Shown here piece by piece: positions 1 through 7,808 of a stretch of 20,569 bases of DNA (position 1 is its first letter; each line of letters starts with the position of its first letter). Location of the stretch: positions 1 to 20,569 of the forward strand of contig CALAPY010000039.1 in NCBI GenBank assembly GCA_937891015.1, written 5' to 3'. The notes below the pieces were generated by a model that was given only the letters and a program-made list of their open reading frames with translations, was not told the DNA's origin and made no database searches. This DNA is from UBA2108 sp002713215. Its GTDB lineage: Bacteria; Bacteroidota; Bacteroidia; Flavobacteriales_G; Salibacteraceae. Both the position numbers and the translations under genes were made by a program.

Positions 1-1267
1 TGGCATGATGGTCAACGTGTACTTTATAAAGACCTGGTTCTGATCCGGAACCTCCGCCAACCGCAGCCTGAGTCCAGTTCCCATCAAATCTCCACAACTG
101 AACTCCACCAATAAAGAGCATATCCTTAGAAGCATCATTTGGATTAGGAAGAGCCTTAAACAGCATGTCATAGTTAGCTTGCGTATTGCTACCATATAAG
201 TCAAAATTGCCTGCACTCACAGGCATTGGAGGGTTAAATGAGGCCCAATTCGCTCCACCATCCGTTGAAACCTTTACATCGGAATAATCACCTCCAGTTG
301 AAGTGGTCGCATATACCTTTTGAGGGTCATTTGGAGAAGCGCTTAACATCCATCGTCCACCATCTCCAACATTAGGTTGCTTGGTCAAACCACAGCTTGT
401 TTTCCACGATGTACCTGAATAATATTGTCCGCCGCTAAAGCCAGCATGTAAAATTGCTCCATCATTTGACCAGTCAACCGTTATACAGTTGCTAAGTGCA
501 ACACCACCATTACAGGCAACCTCTCTAGACCAGGTAACTCCACCGTCGGTAGAAATCTGAAGTCCACCATTAGTAGCTGCAGCAATTGTATTGGCATCGG
601 TAGGGTGAGCTTCAATGAAATTAACGTTTCTAAAAAACACTTTATTGGTGGCTGAACTTGTACTTTCAATCAATTCCCAGGTTACCCCACGGTCTTTTGA
701 AACATAAATACCAACTCCAGTTCCTCTAGGAGCTCCATTTCCAGAACTTTTTTGTCCACCACTTTCAAAGGAACAGCCTGTTCCTGCATACAAATATCCA
801 TTCGAAGTTTGAGTTATGCACGAAACAGTATTTGTTCTTGCACTCCAACTTTTTGCCCAAGAATTACCACCATTGGTTGAGATATAAACACCTCCAGTAA
901 TACTTGCACCGTAGATTCTATCTGAATTTTCATTATCTACAACAATTCCCCTTGTTCTTCCACCCATATTGGAAGGGCCCATAAATTCAAACTCCAATCC
1001 AAGATTTGAGGCTCTGGAACTTTTATCGTAAGCGTGATTCTGCGCTTTTTCCAAAAGAATAGGATCAACAATTCCCGTTTTATAATCTCCTCGAACGGAA
1101 GCAAGATACTCTGCGGCCCCTTTCGCACTATAAGACTCATCTACATTTTCATCCACCCTGGGCGAATATTTTGTGATCTTAATATTTTCATTGGTATCAT
1201 TCATTTTGGTAATGAATAATCCTGAAATCCCTACTATAGCTGCTAAAGAGAGTAATTTTATTTTCAT
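1..1267 (-). CDS. Secreted Asp-box (BNR/sortilin-like) repeat protein, 5' part only
   Basis: An open frame of 422 codons begins with ATG at 1267 and runs off the left edge with no stop, so the C-terminus is missing. Residues 1-20 form a short basic start and a hydrophobic stretch like a signal peptide. From about residue 94 (EFMGPSNMGGRTRGIVVDN) the sequence becomes a beta-propeller type. Four Asp-box motifs (S/T-x-D/N-x-G-x-T/S/N-W) are visible: STNGGNSW (130-137), SKDRGVTW (190-197), STDGGVTW (239-246) and STDGGANW (334-341). This is the pattern of BNR/sortilin-like repeat proteins, which in Bacteroidota are commonly exported and often end in a type IX sorting domain; that end lies outside the window. 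The region at about 47-65 (AKGAAEYLASVRGDYKTG) is a typical pro-region before such propellers. An AGAAGG-like purine run lies just before the ATG. Substrate or enzymatic role cannot be told; Asp boxes alone do not prove glycosidase activity. Confidence 0.82.
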   Translation of the reverse strand, partial: MKIKLLSLAAIVGISGLFITKMNDTNENIKITKYSPRVDENVDESYSAKGAAEYLASVRGDYKTGIVDPILLEKAQNHAYDKSSRASNLGLEFEFMGPSNMGGRTRGIVVDNENSDRIYGASITGGVYISTNGGNSWAKSWSARTNTVSCITQTSNGYLYAGTGCSFESGGQKSSGNGAPRGTGVGIYVSKDRGVTWELIESTSSATNKVFFRNVNFIEAHPTDANTIAAATNGGLQISTDGGVTWSREVACNGGVALSNCITVDWSNDGAILHAGFSGGQYYSGTSWKTSCGLTKQPNVGDGGRWMLSASPNDPQKVYATTSTGGDYSDVKVSTDGGANWASFNPPMPVSAGNFDLYGSNTQANYDMLFKALPNPNDASKDMLFIGGVQLWRFDGNWTQAAVGGGSGSEPGLYKVHVDHHA

Positions 1268-1393
1268 AATCCTTCTTATAATAAACACGGAAAAATCCGA
1301 GTGCAATTTAGCTTTTTTTCACAAAAACCGCTTACTTAATTTTAAGTTCGGTATTTAATCAAAAATAATCGGCTACCAATTCAATTTAAGTGG

Positions 1394-2266
1394 TCAAAAT
1401 AAATGCTTTTCCGCATGGTAACTTGACCGAACCAATGGGCCGCTTTCAACAAATCGAAAGCCCATTTTTAAACCCAATTCTTTATATTCTTTAAATCTAT
1501 CCGGAGTAATAAACTCAGCAACCGGGAGGTGTTTTGGTGTCGGCTGTAGATATTGTCCAATCGTAAGTACATCAACATTTACCGATTTCAAATCTTCCAT
1601 GGTTTCAATTACTTCTTCGTGGGATTCCCCAAGCCCCAACATAATTCCTGACTTGGTTTTCATCCCACCTTTTTTAAGCCGAAGCAGTACTTCCAGACTG
1701 CGATCGTATTTTGCCTGAATCCTAACTTCTTTGGTAAGTCGTCTAACCGTTTCCAGATTATGGGACACGATTTCGGGTGCAACGTCAATTATGCGTTGCA
1801 TGTTTTCCCATTTACCGGCAAAATCCGGGATTAATGTTTCCATGGTTGTTCCCGGGCTAATCTTGCGAACTGATTTAACCGTATCTGCCCAGATAATTGA
1901 CCCACCATCTTTAAGGTCATCTCGATCTACGGAAGTGATAACGCAATGCTTGACCTTCATTATTTTAACCGAGTTAGCTACTCGTGCGGGTTCCAATGGG
2001 TCTGCTGATAAAGGACGGCCGGTAGCAACATTACAAAATCCACAACTCCGGGTACATATGTTGCCCAGAATCATAAACGTTGCCGTACCGGCTCCCCAAC
2101 ATTCTCCCATGTTGGGACAGTTGCCACTTTCACATATAGTGTGAAGCTTGTGTTCACTTACGAGGCTTCTAACCTTCTTATAGTTTTCTCCAGTCGGTAA
2201 TTTTACTCTGAGCCATTTGGGTTTACTCAGTTTTGTTGGTTTGTCAGCAACAGTAACATCACTCAT
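1394..2266 (-). CDS. lipA: Lipoyl synthase LipA
   Basis: This radical SAM enzyme inserts two sulfurs into protein-bound octanoyl groups to make the lipoyl cofactor of pyruvate and 2-oxoglutarate dehydrogenases and the glycine cleavage system. Numbering from the ATG at 2266 (290 residues), the auxiliary 4Fe-4S cluster ligands are C45, C50 and C56 in ICESGNCPNMGEC. The radical SAM CxxxCxxC motif is C71, C75 and C78 in CTRSCGFC. The family's C-terminal RSSYHA motif, whose serine ligates the auxiliary cluster, is at 280-285. Length is normal for LipA. A GTG one codon upstream (2269) is also in frame; I prefer ATG because it shares its A with the TGA stop of the upstream gene (TGATG), a classic coupled arrangement. 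No lipB or lplA is visible, so the octanoyl transfer step is encoded elsewhere. Confidence 0.96.
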   Translation of the reverse strand: MSDVTVADKPTKLSKPKWLRVKLPTGENYKKVRSLVSEHKLHTICESGNCPNMGECWGAGTATFMILGNICTRSCGFCNVATGRPLSADPLEPARVANSVKIMKVKHCVITSVDRDDLKDGGSIIWADTVKSVRKISPGTTMETLIPDFAGKWENMQRIIDVAPEIVSHNLETVRRLTKEVRIQAKYDRSLEVLLRLKKGGMKTKSGIMLGLGESHEEVIETMEDLKSVNVDVLTIGQYLQPTPKHLPVAEFITPDRFKEYKELGLKMGFRFVESGPLVRSSYHAEKHLF

Positions 2267-3015
2267 CACAAATATCTTTTTCTGCCGAATTGAAAATTCA
2301 AATACAAATTCACGAATACATATTGATCGCTCTGAAACGCCATAATTGGCATGGGTTTCATAAATGCATCAACGTTTACACCGGTTTCCAGTGCTTTTAT
2401 TTTATTGTCTTTTGGCGCGAATTCAAAATTCAACGCAAATTTTGCCCCAAGCCCAGGTACAATTTCCATTTCGTCCAACCCTCTAAACCAGGATGCCTTT
2501 CCTGATATTTCGCCTAATCGATGAATCGTAGGGTCATATCGTTCGGTAGAAATGGGGTTGTTTTGATCACGCTTAAATACTTCGAGGTAAATTGGCTTTA
2601 AAAACCCCAAGGCAAAATTGATGTTGTAAATGGTGCTTATTTGAACTCCCCGAACCACCTCCTTTTCAAACATTACTTTTTGCCTCCCAATGCCACCTTT
2701 AATCACATACAGGTGATTAAGTTTTCCATAAATAAAGCTTTTGGAGTTGTCTCCACTGGAACCGTAAGACTTTTGTTCTTTAGCACTTTTAATGTTATAC
2801 CCTTCTATTGTCCAGAAGTTTTTTAAGAGTGCCGTCTTAAACTTTTCACGTCTAAAATTAAGTCCTAAACCCCTAGTATGAAGAAGAAAGCCAAAGTTCC
2901 AGCTTTTTCTATAAATATTTTTCTCATAAACCGTGGAAGAACTATCTGCTCCCAAGACATTCAGTGACCCCAATACCAGTAGGGTGACAAGAAAATATGC
3001 GAAACGAATATTCAT
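2266..3015 (-). CDS. Secreted, probable outer-membrane beta-strand-rich protein of unknown function
   Basis: I do not recognise a named family. The 249-residue product starts with a clear signal peptide (MNIRFAYFLVTLLVLGSLNVLGA, cleavage likely after about residue 23). The rest is rich in alternating hydrophobic and polar stretches with many Tyr/Phe, such as NFGFLLHTRGLGLNFRREKF near 40-60 and VFVNLYLNFQFGRKRYL at the end. That pattern fits transmembrane beta strands of a small outer-membrane barrel. There is no lipobox cysteine. Its stop codon overlaps the lipA start by one base, so the two are almost certainly co-transcribed and translationally coupled. Whether this reflects function or only packing is unknown. 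An exact TATATTTG promoter-like element lies only 11 bases before the ATG, implying a very short 5' leader. Confidence 0.75.
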   Translation of the reverse strand: MNIRFAYFLVTLLVLGSLNVLGADSSSTVYEKNIYRKSWNFGFLLHTRGLGLNFRREKFKTALLKNFWTIEGYNIKSAKEQKSYGSSGDNSKSFIYGKLNHLYVIKGGIGRQKVMFEKEVVRGVQISTIYNINFALGFLKPIYLEVFKRDQNNPISTERYDPTIHRLGEISGKASWFRGLDEMEIVPGLGAKFALNFEFAPKDNKIKALETGVNVDAFMKPMPIMAFQSDQYVFVNLYLNFQFGRKRYL

Positions 3016-3026
3016 AGATAGAATTG

Positions 3027-3034
3027 CAAATATA
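3027..3034 (-). promoter_or_regulatory. Candidate -7 element of the barrel protein-lipA operon
   Basis: TATATTTG on the minus strand matches the Bacteroidota TAnnTTTG consensus exactly and is followed by GCAATTC. It sits 11 bases upstream of the ATG at 3015, so the transcript would have a leader of only a few bases. I see no good -33 TTG at the usual spacing. Confidence 0.5.
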
Positions 3035-3086
3035 ACGATTCATATCGCGCTAAGTTGGTACTATATGATTGATCGGTAGGGTTAAA

Positions 3087-3110
3087 TGACAAGAAGTCAC
3101 ATCCTTGTCA
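3087..3110. repeat. Inverted repeat between aconitase and the barrel gene
   Basis: Perfect 7-base arms, TGACAAG (3087-3093) and CTTGTCA (3104-3110), flank a 10-base spacer. It lies just past the aconitase stop (3124 on the minus strand) and upstream of the next gene's promoter element. In the minus direction it is followed by ATTTAACCC rather than a U-tract, so it is a poor intrinsic terminator. It could be a processing hairpin or an operator; I cannot decide. Confidence 0.35.
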
Positions 3111-3123
3111 ATTCAGTCATGGA

Positions 3124-5391
3124 CTAGCTATTCTGTTGTTTGATTAAATTCAACGCCGAACCCGCTTTATACCAATCAATTTGTTGCTCATTGTAAGTAT
3201 GATTAGTTAGAATCATTTCTTTAGATCCGTCGCTATGCATAATTTCCAATGTTAAAGGTACCCCAGGTGCAAAACCTTCCAGATCAATTAGATTAAACTC
3301 GTCATCTTCCCGAATTTTATCATAATCACTTTCCTTGGCAAAAGTTAAACCCAGCATTCCCTGCTTTTTCAGATTTGTTTCATGAATTCGGGCAAACGAT
3401 TTTACCAAAACTACCTTAACTCCCAAATGACGAGGTTCCATTGCAGCATGCTCTCTTGAAGATCCTTCGCCGTAATTATGGTCACCAACTACGATTGAAC
3501 TTATTCCAGTCGCCTTGTAAGTTCTTTGAGTTGCAGGTACTTCTCCATAAGAACCATCGATTTGATTCTTTACAGAATTGGTTTTTCCGTTGAATGCATT
3601 AACGGCTCCAATAAGACAGTTGTTAGATATATTATCTAAATGTCCACGATACCGCAGCCAGGGTCCTGCCATGGAAATATGGTCTGTAGTACATTTTCCC
3701 TGCGCTTTTATCAGAAGTTTTAACCCTATAAGATTCTTGCCGTCCCATGGTTCAAACGGGGTGAGAAGTTGAAGTCGTTCCGAATCAGGTTTTACAACTA
3801 CCTCGACGTTACTACCATCCTCAGCTGGGGCCTGATATCCGTTATCTTCAACATCAAAACCTGCACCTGGCAATTCGGTACCGGTTGGGATTTTCAGTTT
3901 AACCTCTTCGCCGTTTTCGTTAATTAATGTATCAGTAATAGGATTGAAATCAAGTCGTCCCGCAATTGCTACTGCAGCCACCATTTCAGGTGAGGTAACA
4001 AATGCATGGGTATTGGGGTTGCCATCTGCTCGCTTGGCAAAATTTCGGTTGAAGGAATGTACAATAGAATTCTTCTCCTGTTTTTCTGCTCCGGCTCTTG
4101 CCCACTGACCTATACATGGTCCACAGGCATTCGTAAAGATTCTAGTTCCTTCCATTTTTTCAAACGTATCCAGAAGTCCATCGCGTTCAGCTGTGTACCT
4201 TACTTGCTCTGAACCAGGATTAATTCCCAGAATTGCTTTTGGTTTAATTCCCTTTTTAACGGCATCGTCAACTATTGAAGCGGCACGAGTCAAATCTTCA
4301 TACGAAGAGTTGGTGCATGAACCAATTAACGCCCATTCGATATCAAGAGGCCAATCATTCGCTTTCGCTTTTTCAGCCATTTCACTAACTGGTGTGGCTA
4401 AATCCGGAGTAAACGGACCATTAAGATGAGGAGTTAGTGTGTTTAAGTCAATTTCTATCACCTGATCGAAGTATTTTTCCGGATCAGCATAAACCTCTGG
4501 GTCACCGGTTAAGTGTTCTGCAACTTGATCTGCCAAGGCAACAACATCATCTCTACCGGTTGAAGCAAGATACCTTCTCATGGAATCGTCATAACCAAAA
4601 GTAGAGGTGGTAGCCCCAATTTCCGCGCCCATGTTACAAATGGTTCCTTTTCCTGTGCATGACAGAGAAAGTGCACCTTCTCCAAAGTACTCTACAATTG
4701 CCCCCGTTCCTCCTTTAGTAGTAAGAATGCCTGCTACTTTCAGAATTACATCTTTTGGTGCCGTCCAACCGCTTAGTTTGCCGCTTAGTTTTACGCCAAT
4801 AAGTTTAGGAAACTTCAGTTCCCAGGGCATATCAGCCATTACGTCAACCGCATCTGCTCCTCCAACTCCAATGGCAACCATTCCAAGCCCACCAGCATTT
4901 ACTGTGTGACTGTCTGTTCCAATCATCATACCTCCTGGGAAGGCATAATTTTCAAGGACAACCTGGTGGATAATTCCTGCGCCGGGCTTCCAGAATCCAA
5001 TTCCATATTTATTACAGACTGATCCCAAAAAATTGAAGACTTCGTTGTTTTTATTGATTCCTTCTTGTAAATCCTTACTGGCACCAACTCTTGCCTGAAT
5101 TAAATGGTCGGCATGTGCAGTAGAGGGCACGGCAACTTTGCTTTTGCCAGCTTGCATAAATTGCAGTAAAGCCATTTGTGCTGTTGCGTCCTGCATGGCA
5201 ACGCGATCCGGTGCAAAGTCAACATAATCCTTTCCTCGGCTATAGCTTGAAGTGGCACTTCCATCCCAAAGATGGGTATACAGAATTTTCTCCGCAAGGG
5301 TCAGTGGTTTGTTTACCACTTTTCTAGCTGCTTCTATCCTTTCTGGGTACCGTTCGTACACCTTTTTGATCATGTCCAAGTCGAAAGCCAT
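3124..5391 (-). CDS. acnA: Aconitate hydratase (mitochondrial-type aconitase)
   Basis: The enzyme interconverts citrate and isocitrate in the TCA cycle using a 4Fe-4S cluster. The 755-residue product has the full four-domain layout. Cluster ligands are C359 in GSCTNSS and C423/C426 in ACGPCIGQW. The substrate motif MIGTDSHTVNAGGLG lies at about 156-170. The swivel-domain loop GEGSSREHAAMEPRHLG begins at 641, where S644 and R646 correspond to the catalytic serine and substrate-binding arginine of bovine aconitase (S642/R644). The length and the DMPWELKFPK segment fit the mitochondrial-like branch (about 755-780 residues) rather than the longer bacterial AcnA/IRP1 type (about 890) or AcnB; the symbol acnA is the usual loose label. 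The gene stands alone, divergent from the ABC permease. A one-mismatch TAATTTCG element lies 32 bases before the ATG. Confidence 0.97.
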   Translation of the reverse strand: MAFDLDMIKKVYERYPERIEAARKVVNKPLTLAEKILYTHLWDGSATSSYSRGKDYVDFAPDRVAMQDATAQMALLQFMQAGKSKVAVPSTAHADHLIQARVGASKDLQEGINKNNEVFNFLGSVCNKYGIGFWKPGAGIIHQVVLENYAFPGGMMIGTDSHTVNAGGLGMVAIGVGGADAVDVMADMPWELKFPKLIGVKLSGKLSGWTAPKDVILKVAGILTTKGGTGAIVEYFGEGALSLSCTGKGTICNMGAEIGATTSTFGYDDSMRRYLASTGRDDVVALADQVAEHLTGDPEVYADPEKYFDQVIEIDLNTLTPHLNGPFTPDLATPVSEMAEKAKANDWPLDIEWALIGSCTNSSYEDLTRAASIVDDAVKKGIKPKAILGINPGSEQVRYTAERDGLLDTFEKMEGTRIFTNACGPCIGQWARAGAEKQEKNSIVHSFNRNFAKRADGNPNTHAFVTSPEMVAAVAIAGRLDFNPITDTLINENGEEVKLKIPTGTELPGAGFDVEDNGYQAPAEDGSNVEVVVKPDSERLQLLTPFEPWDGKNLIGLKLLIKAQGKCTTDHISMAGPWLRYRGHLDNISNNCLIGAVNAFNGKTNSVKNQIDGSYGEVPATQRTYKATGISSIVVGDHNYGEGSSREHAAMEPRHLGVKVVLVKSFARIHETNLKKQGMLGLTFAKESDYDKIREDDEFNLIDLEGFAPGVPLTLEIMHSDGSKEMILTNHTYNEQQIDWYKAGSALNLIKQQNS

Positions 5392-5423
5392 AATTTTGAT
5401 ATTCTATGCGTTTTTAAGATGCG

Positions 5424-5431
5424 CGAAATTA
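5424..5431 (-). promoter_or_regulatory. Candidate -7 element for aconitase
   Basis: TAATTTCG on the minus strand matches TAnnTTTG at all but one position. It lies 32 bases upstream of the aconitase ATG in the 103-base divergent gap shared with the ABC permease. No clear -33 TTG is seen. Confidence 0.3.
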
Positions 5432-5494
5432 AGAAAATAGGGTATAAGTGGGATGCCTAATTCGTTAAGTTTACCGGCTGTAAGTTAATAGACT

Positions 5495-6721
5495 TTGAAA
5501 CTAGAAATAATTAAGGAAAATGTACTGATCGCATTAACAGCGGTAAAAGGGCAGATGCTGCGAACGGTTTTAACTTCTTTAATTATAGCAATTGGAATAA
5601 TGGCTTTGGTCGGGATCCTGACAGCAATTGACTCAATTAAATCATCGATAAGCTCCGAATTTACTAGCATGGGTGCAAACACATTTGTTATAAGGCAAAT
5701 GCGGAGTAGAGTTCGCCAGGGAAACAAAAGCCATAAATACAGTGTTATAACCTATAAGCAGGCCACTAGATTTAAAGAAGAATTTAAATTTCCATCGGTG
5801 GTGTCTGTTTCCACCCGATCAAATTTCAATAGTCTGGTACGGTACCGGGGTAAGAAATCAAATCCCAATGTGTCGGTTTTGGGTATTGACGAAAATTACC
5901 TGTCTACTGCCGGCTATTCAATTGACGAGGGAAGAGCAATTAACAAAAACGATGCGGGAGAAATGGTCGCCATTATTGGGAAAGAAATTGCTGAAAGATT
6001 ATTCTTAGAATCAAGCCCAATAAATGCATTTATTAATTTGGATGGGACCAAATACAGAGTTATTGGAACATTAAATGAGAAAGGTGCCAGCTCAGGATTT
6101 GGAGGAGATAGAGCCGTACTATTACCCATTGACAGGGCGAGGCAACGTTATAAAAAGGATAACGAAACTTTTACGCTCAATGTCTTGGTTCAAAAACCGG
6201 AGCAATTGATCCCGGCAATTGATGCGGCAACCGGCTTGTTTAGACAAGTACGGAAATTGTCCCTAAAAAGGGAAGATGATTTTGAGATTAGAAGAAGTGA
6301 TAGCATGGCTTCCAAACTCATTGAAAATATGCAAATGGTTACCCTGGTGGCTAGTTTGGTTGGTATAATAACATTATTGGGGGCGGCAATAGGGTTAATG
6401 AATATAATGCTGGTTTCAGTAACCGAAAGAACAAAAGAAATTGGCGTAAGAAAAGCGTTGGGTGCAAGCTCCCCAATGGTAAAATGGCAATTTTTAATCG
6501 AGGCTGTTTTTATTTGTCAATTGGGTGGTGTATTTGGAATTATTCTGGGAATTCTGGTTGGGAATATAATGTCATTTATCTCTGGGGGAATTTTTATCGT
6601 ACCGTGGTTATGGATTATAACTGGTATTATACTGTGTATGATTGTTGGTATAGTGTCTGGATATTACCCGGCGCAGAAGGCTGCCCGACTCGATCCTATT
6701 GAAGCTCTACGCCACGAATAG
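5495..6721 (+). CDS. MacB/FtsX-type ABC transporter permease
   Basis: This is an inner-membrane permease of the MacB family, which works with a separate ATPase to drive extrusion or mechanotransmission across the envelope. The 408-residue layout is typical: TM1 at about 22-46, a periplasmic MacB_PCD domain at about 48-275, then three TM helices (about 281-307, 328-357, 367-391). The cytoplasmic signature TERTKEIGVRKALGAS follows TM2 near residue 310. The C-terminus YYPAQKAARLDPIEALRHE is the family hallmark. The start is TTG: an in-frame TAG lies two codons upstream, and the next ATG (residue 21) would remove the conserved cytoplasmic N-terminus directly before TM1. There is no adjacent ATPase or membrane-fusion protein, so the partner must be elsewhere. 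A near-consensus TAAGTTTA lies at 5466-5473. It ends one base before the convergent DUF4421 gene. Confidence 0.92.
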   Translation: MKLEIIKENVLIALTAVKGQMLRTVLTSLIIAIGIMALVGILTAIDSIKSSISSEFTSMGANTFVIRQMRSRVRQGNKSHKYSVITYKQATRFKEEFKFPSVVSVSTRSNFNSLVRYRGKKSNPNVSVLGIDENYLSTAGYSIDEGRAINKNDAGEMVAIIGKEIAERLFLESSPINAFINLDGTKYRVIGTLNEKGASSGFGGDRAVLLPIDRARQRYKKDNETFTLNVLVQKPEQLIPAIDAATGLFRQVRKLSLKREDDFEIRRSDSMASKLIENMQMVTLVASLVGIITLLGAAIGLMNIMLVSVTERTKEIGVRKALGASSPMVKWQFLIEAVFICQLGGVFGIILGILVGNIMSFISGGIFIVPWLWIITGIILCMIVGIVSGYYPAQKAARLDPIEALRHE

Positions 6722-6722
6722 A

Positions 6723-7733
6723 TTATAGGAACCGAACTCCAAAGTAAAGTCGGATAGAGCCGGTTGTAAAATCAATGCGACCTTCATTTTCTCCATAACT
6801 AAATTGAGAATAATCCCAGAAAGCCGAAACTCCGGCAAATATTTTTTCTGAATTGTATCCAATACCCATTCGGGCGTTAAGTTTAAAAGCCAGTCTTGAA
6901 TTGTTTTTAACCTGATTTCCAAGACCATCGGTTGCCTTTAATAGAACAGTTGCTAGCCCTGGTGCAATTGCCATGGTCATGTAGAATTTTTTAGCCATAA
7001 CATAGGTGTACGCATACCCTCCAAACCCACCAATTGAGACAGCACTTAAGGACTCATAATAGTCATCCTTTTTAAGTGTATCAATTATTTCGGTGGGCCC
7101 AATAATGCTGTCCGCCGAAAGATTAAATCCTGATAATGAGCTTCCAGCATAAAAAGTTCCTGCCGATTTTATCTGCCATTCGTTATTCGTAAATGTGTTT
7201 TTAAAAGAAAAGGTTTTGTTATTGAAAACATAGAAGATATTGCCTCCATATGCAAGTGTCGAAATATCAGCTCGGACAGGAATCAGTGTATCTAATTCCA
7301 GGTCAGGATCAATATTGCTGGCATTGTCAATATAAAAGCCCTTATAATATTGGAACCGCATATCAAACCCCATTCTTCTGGTGTACATGTTGGCCTGTAG
7401 ATCCAATTTTCGTGTTCTACCATATTTTTCGTTGTCCTTATTTCCCAGCGGAATAAATGCGATAGAAACTCCAAACGACTTGTAGTTTAAGCCAAAACCA
7501 AGGTTGGTGACATCATTGGGTTTAAAGTCCGTTGTAATTTCATTTTTCACATCGGTTACGGAAAAGTTATTAGCCTTGCTTACAATGTAGGTTTTAACTA
7601 TAAGCTTTTCATGGAAGTCTTTAATGTAGGTTGTATCATGCCCTTCATTACTTAATACCACCTGCAAGTCAGAATCTTGCCCCATTAATATGAAATGAGG
7701 CATTAGAAAAAGAATGATTACAAATACTCGCAT
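6723..7733 (-). CDS. DUF4421-like outer-membrane protein (paralogue A)
   Basis: The 336-residue product has a signal peptide (about 1-19, MRVFVIILFLMPHFILMGQ) and a beta-rich body. The segment HDTTYIKDFHEKLIVKTYI (about 32-50) and the block with LDLQANMYTRRMGFDMRFQYYKGFY are what I recognise as the DUF4421 pattern, a Bacteroidota-specific family with no known function. The last residues (RLYFGVRFL) end in an aromatic/hydrophobic strand typical of outer-membrane barrels. It is a clear paralogue of the gene immediately upstream (7809-8807): both share the NYKxxGxSxAFIP, LDLQ, YYKGFY, NEWQxKxAGxFYAGS and GGYAYT blocks in the same order. An exact TAGTTTTG element lies 17 bases before the ATG, so it may be transcribed separately from its paralogue. 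The stop lies one base from the end of the convergent ABC permease gene. Confidence 0.8.
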   Translation of the reverse strand: MRVFVIILFLMPHFILMGQDSDLQVVLSNEGHDTTYIKDFHEKLIVKTYIVSKANNFSVTDVKNEITTDFKPNDVTNLGFGLNYKSFGVSIAFIPLGNKDNEKYGRTRKLDLQANMYTRRMGFDMRFQYYKGFYIDNASNIDPDLELDTLIPVRADISTLAYGGNIFYVFNNKTFSFKNTFTNNEWQIKSAGTFYAGSSLSGFNLSADSIIGPTEIIDTLKKDDYYESLSAVSIGGFGGYAYTYVMAKKFYMTMAIAPGLATVLLKATDGLGNQVKNNSRLAFKLNARMGIGYNSEKIFAGVSAFWDYSQFSYGENEGRIDFTTGSIRLYFGVRFL

Positions 7734-7750
7734 TAAACCAATTGTTGCTG

Positions 7751-7758
7751 CAAAACTA
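7751..7758 (-). promoter_or_regulatory. Candidate -7 element for DUF4421 paralogue A
   Basis: TAGTTTTG on the minus strand is an exact TAnnTTTG match, followed by CAGCAAC, 17 bases before the ATG at 7733. It lies in the 75-base gap between the two paralogues. No convincing -33 TTG is seen. Confidence 0.45.
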
Positions 7759-7808
7759 CTCCTATTAATAACTGAAAAGAAGGGGAAATTATTACAAATT
7801 CAATTTTG

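Noticed and set aside
937..1140. Minus-strand 67-codon frame in the Asp-box region
   Set aside because: It is another frame of the long open Asp-box gene, which continues without a stop to the window edge.
1731..2144. 137-codon open frame antisense to lipA
   Set aside because: It lies wholly opposite the conserved lipA catalytic core, has no recognisable domain, and reflects lipA codon bias.
4607..4909. 100-codon open frame antisense to aconitase
   Set aside because: Fully inside the conserved aconitase domain; composition is a shadow of the sense codons.
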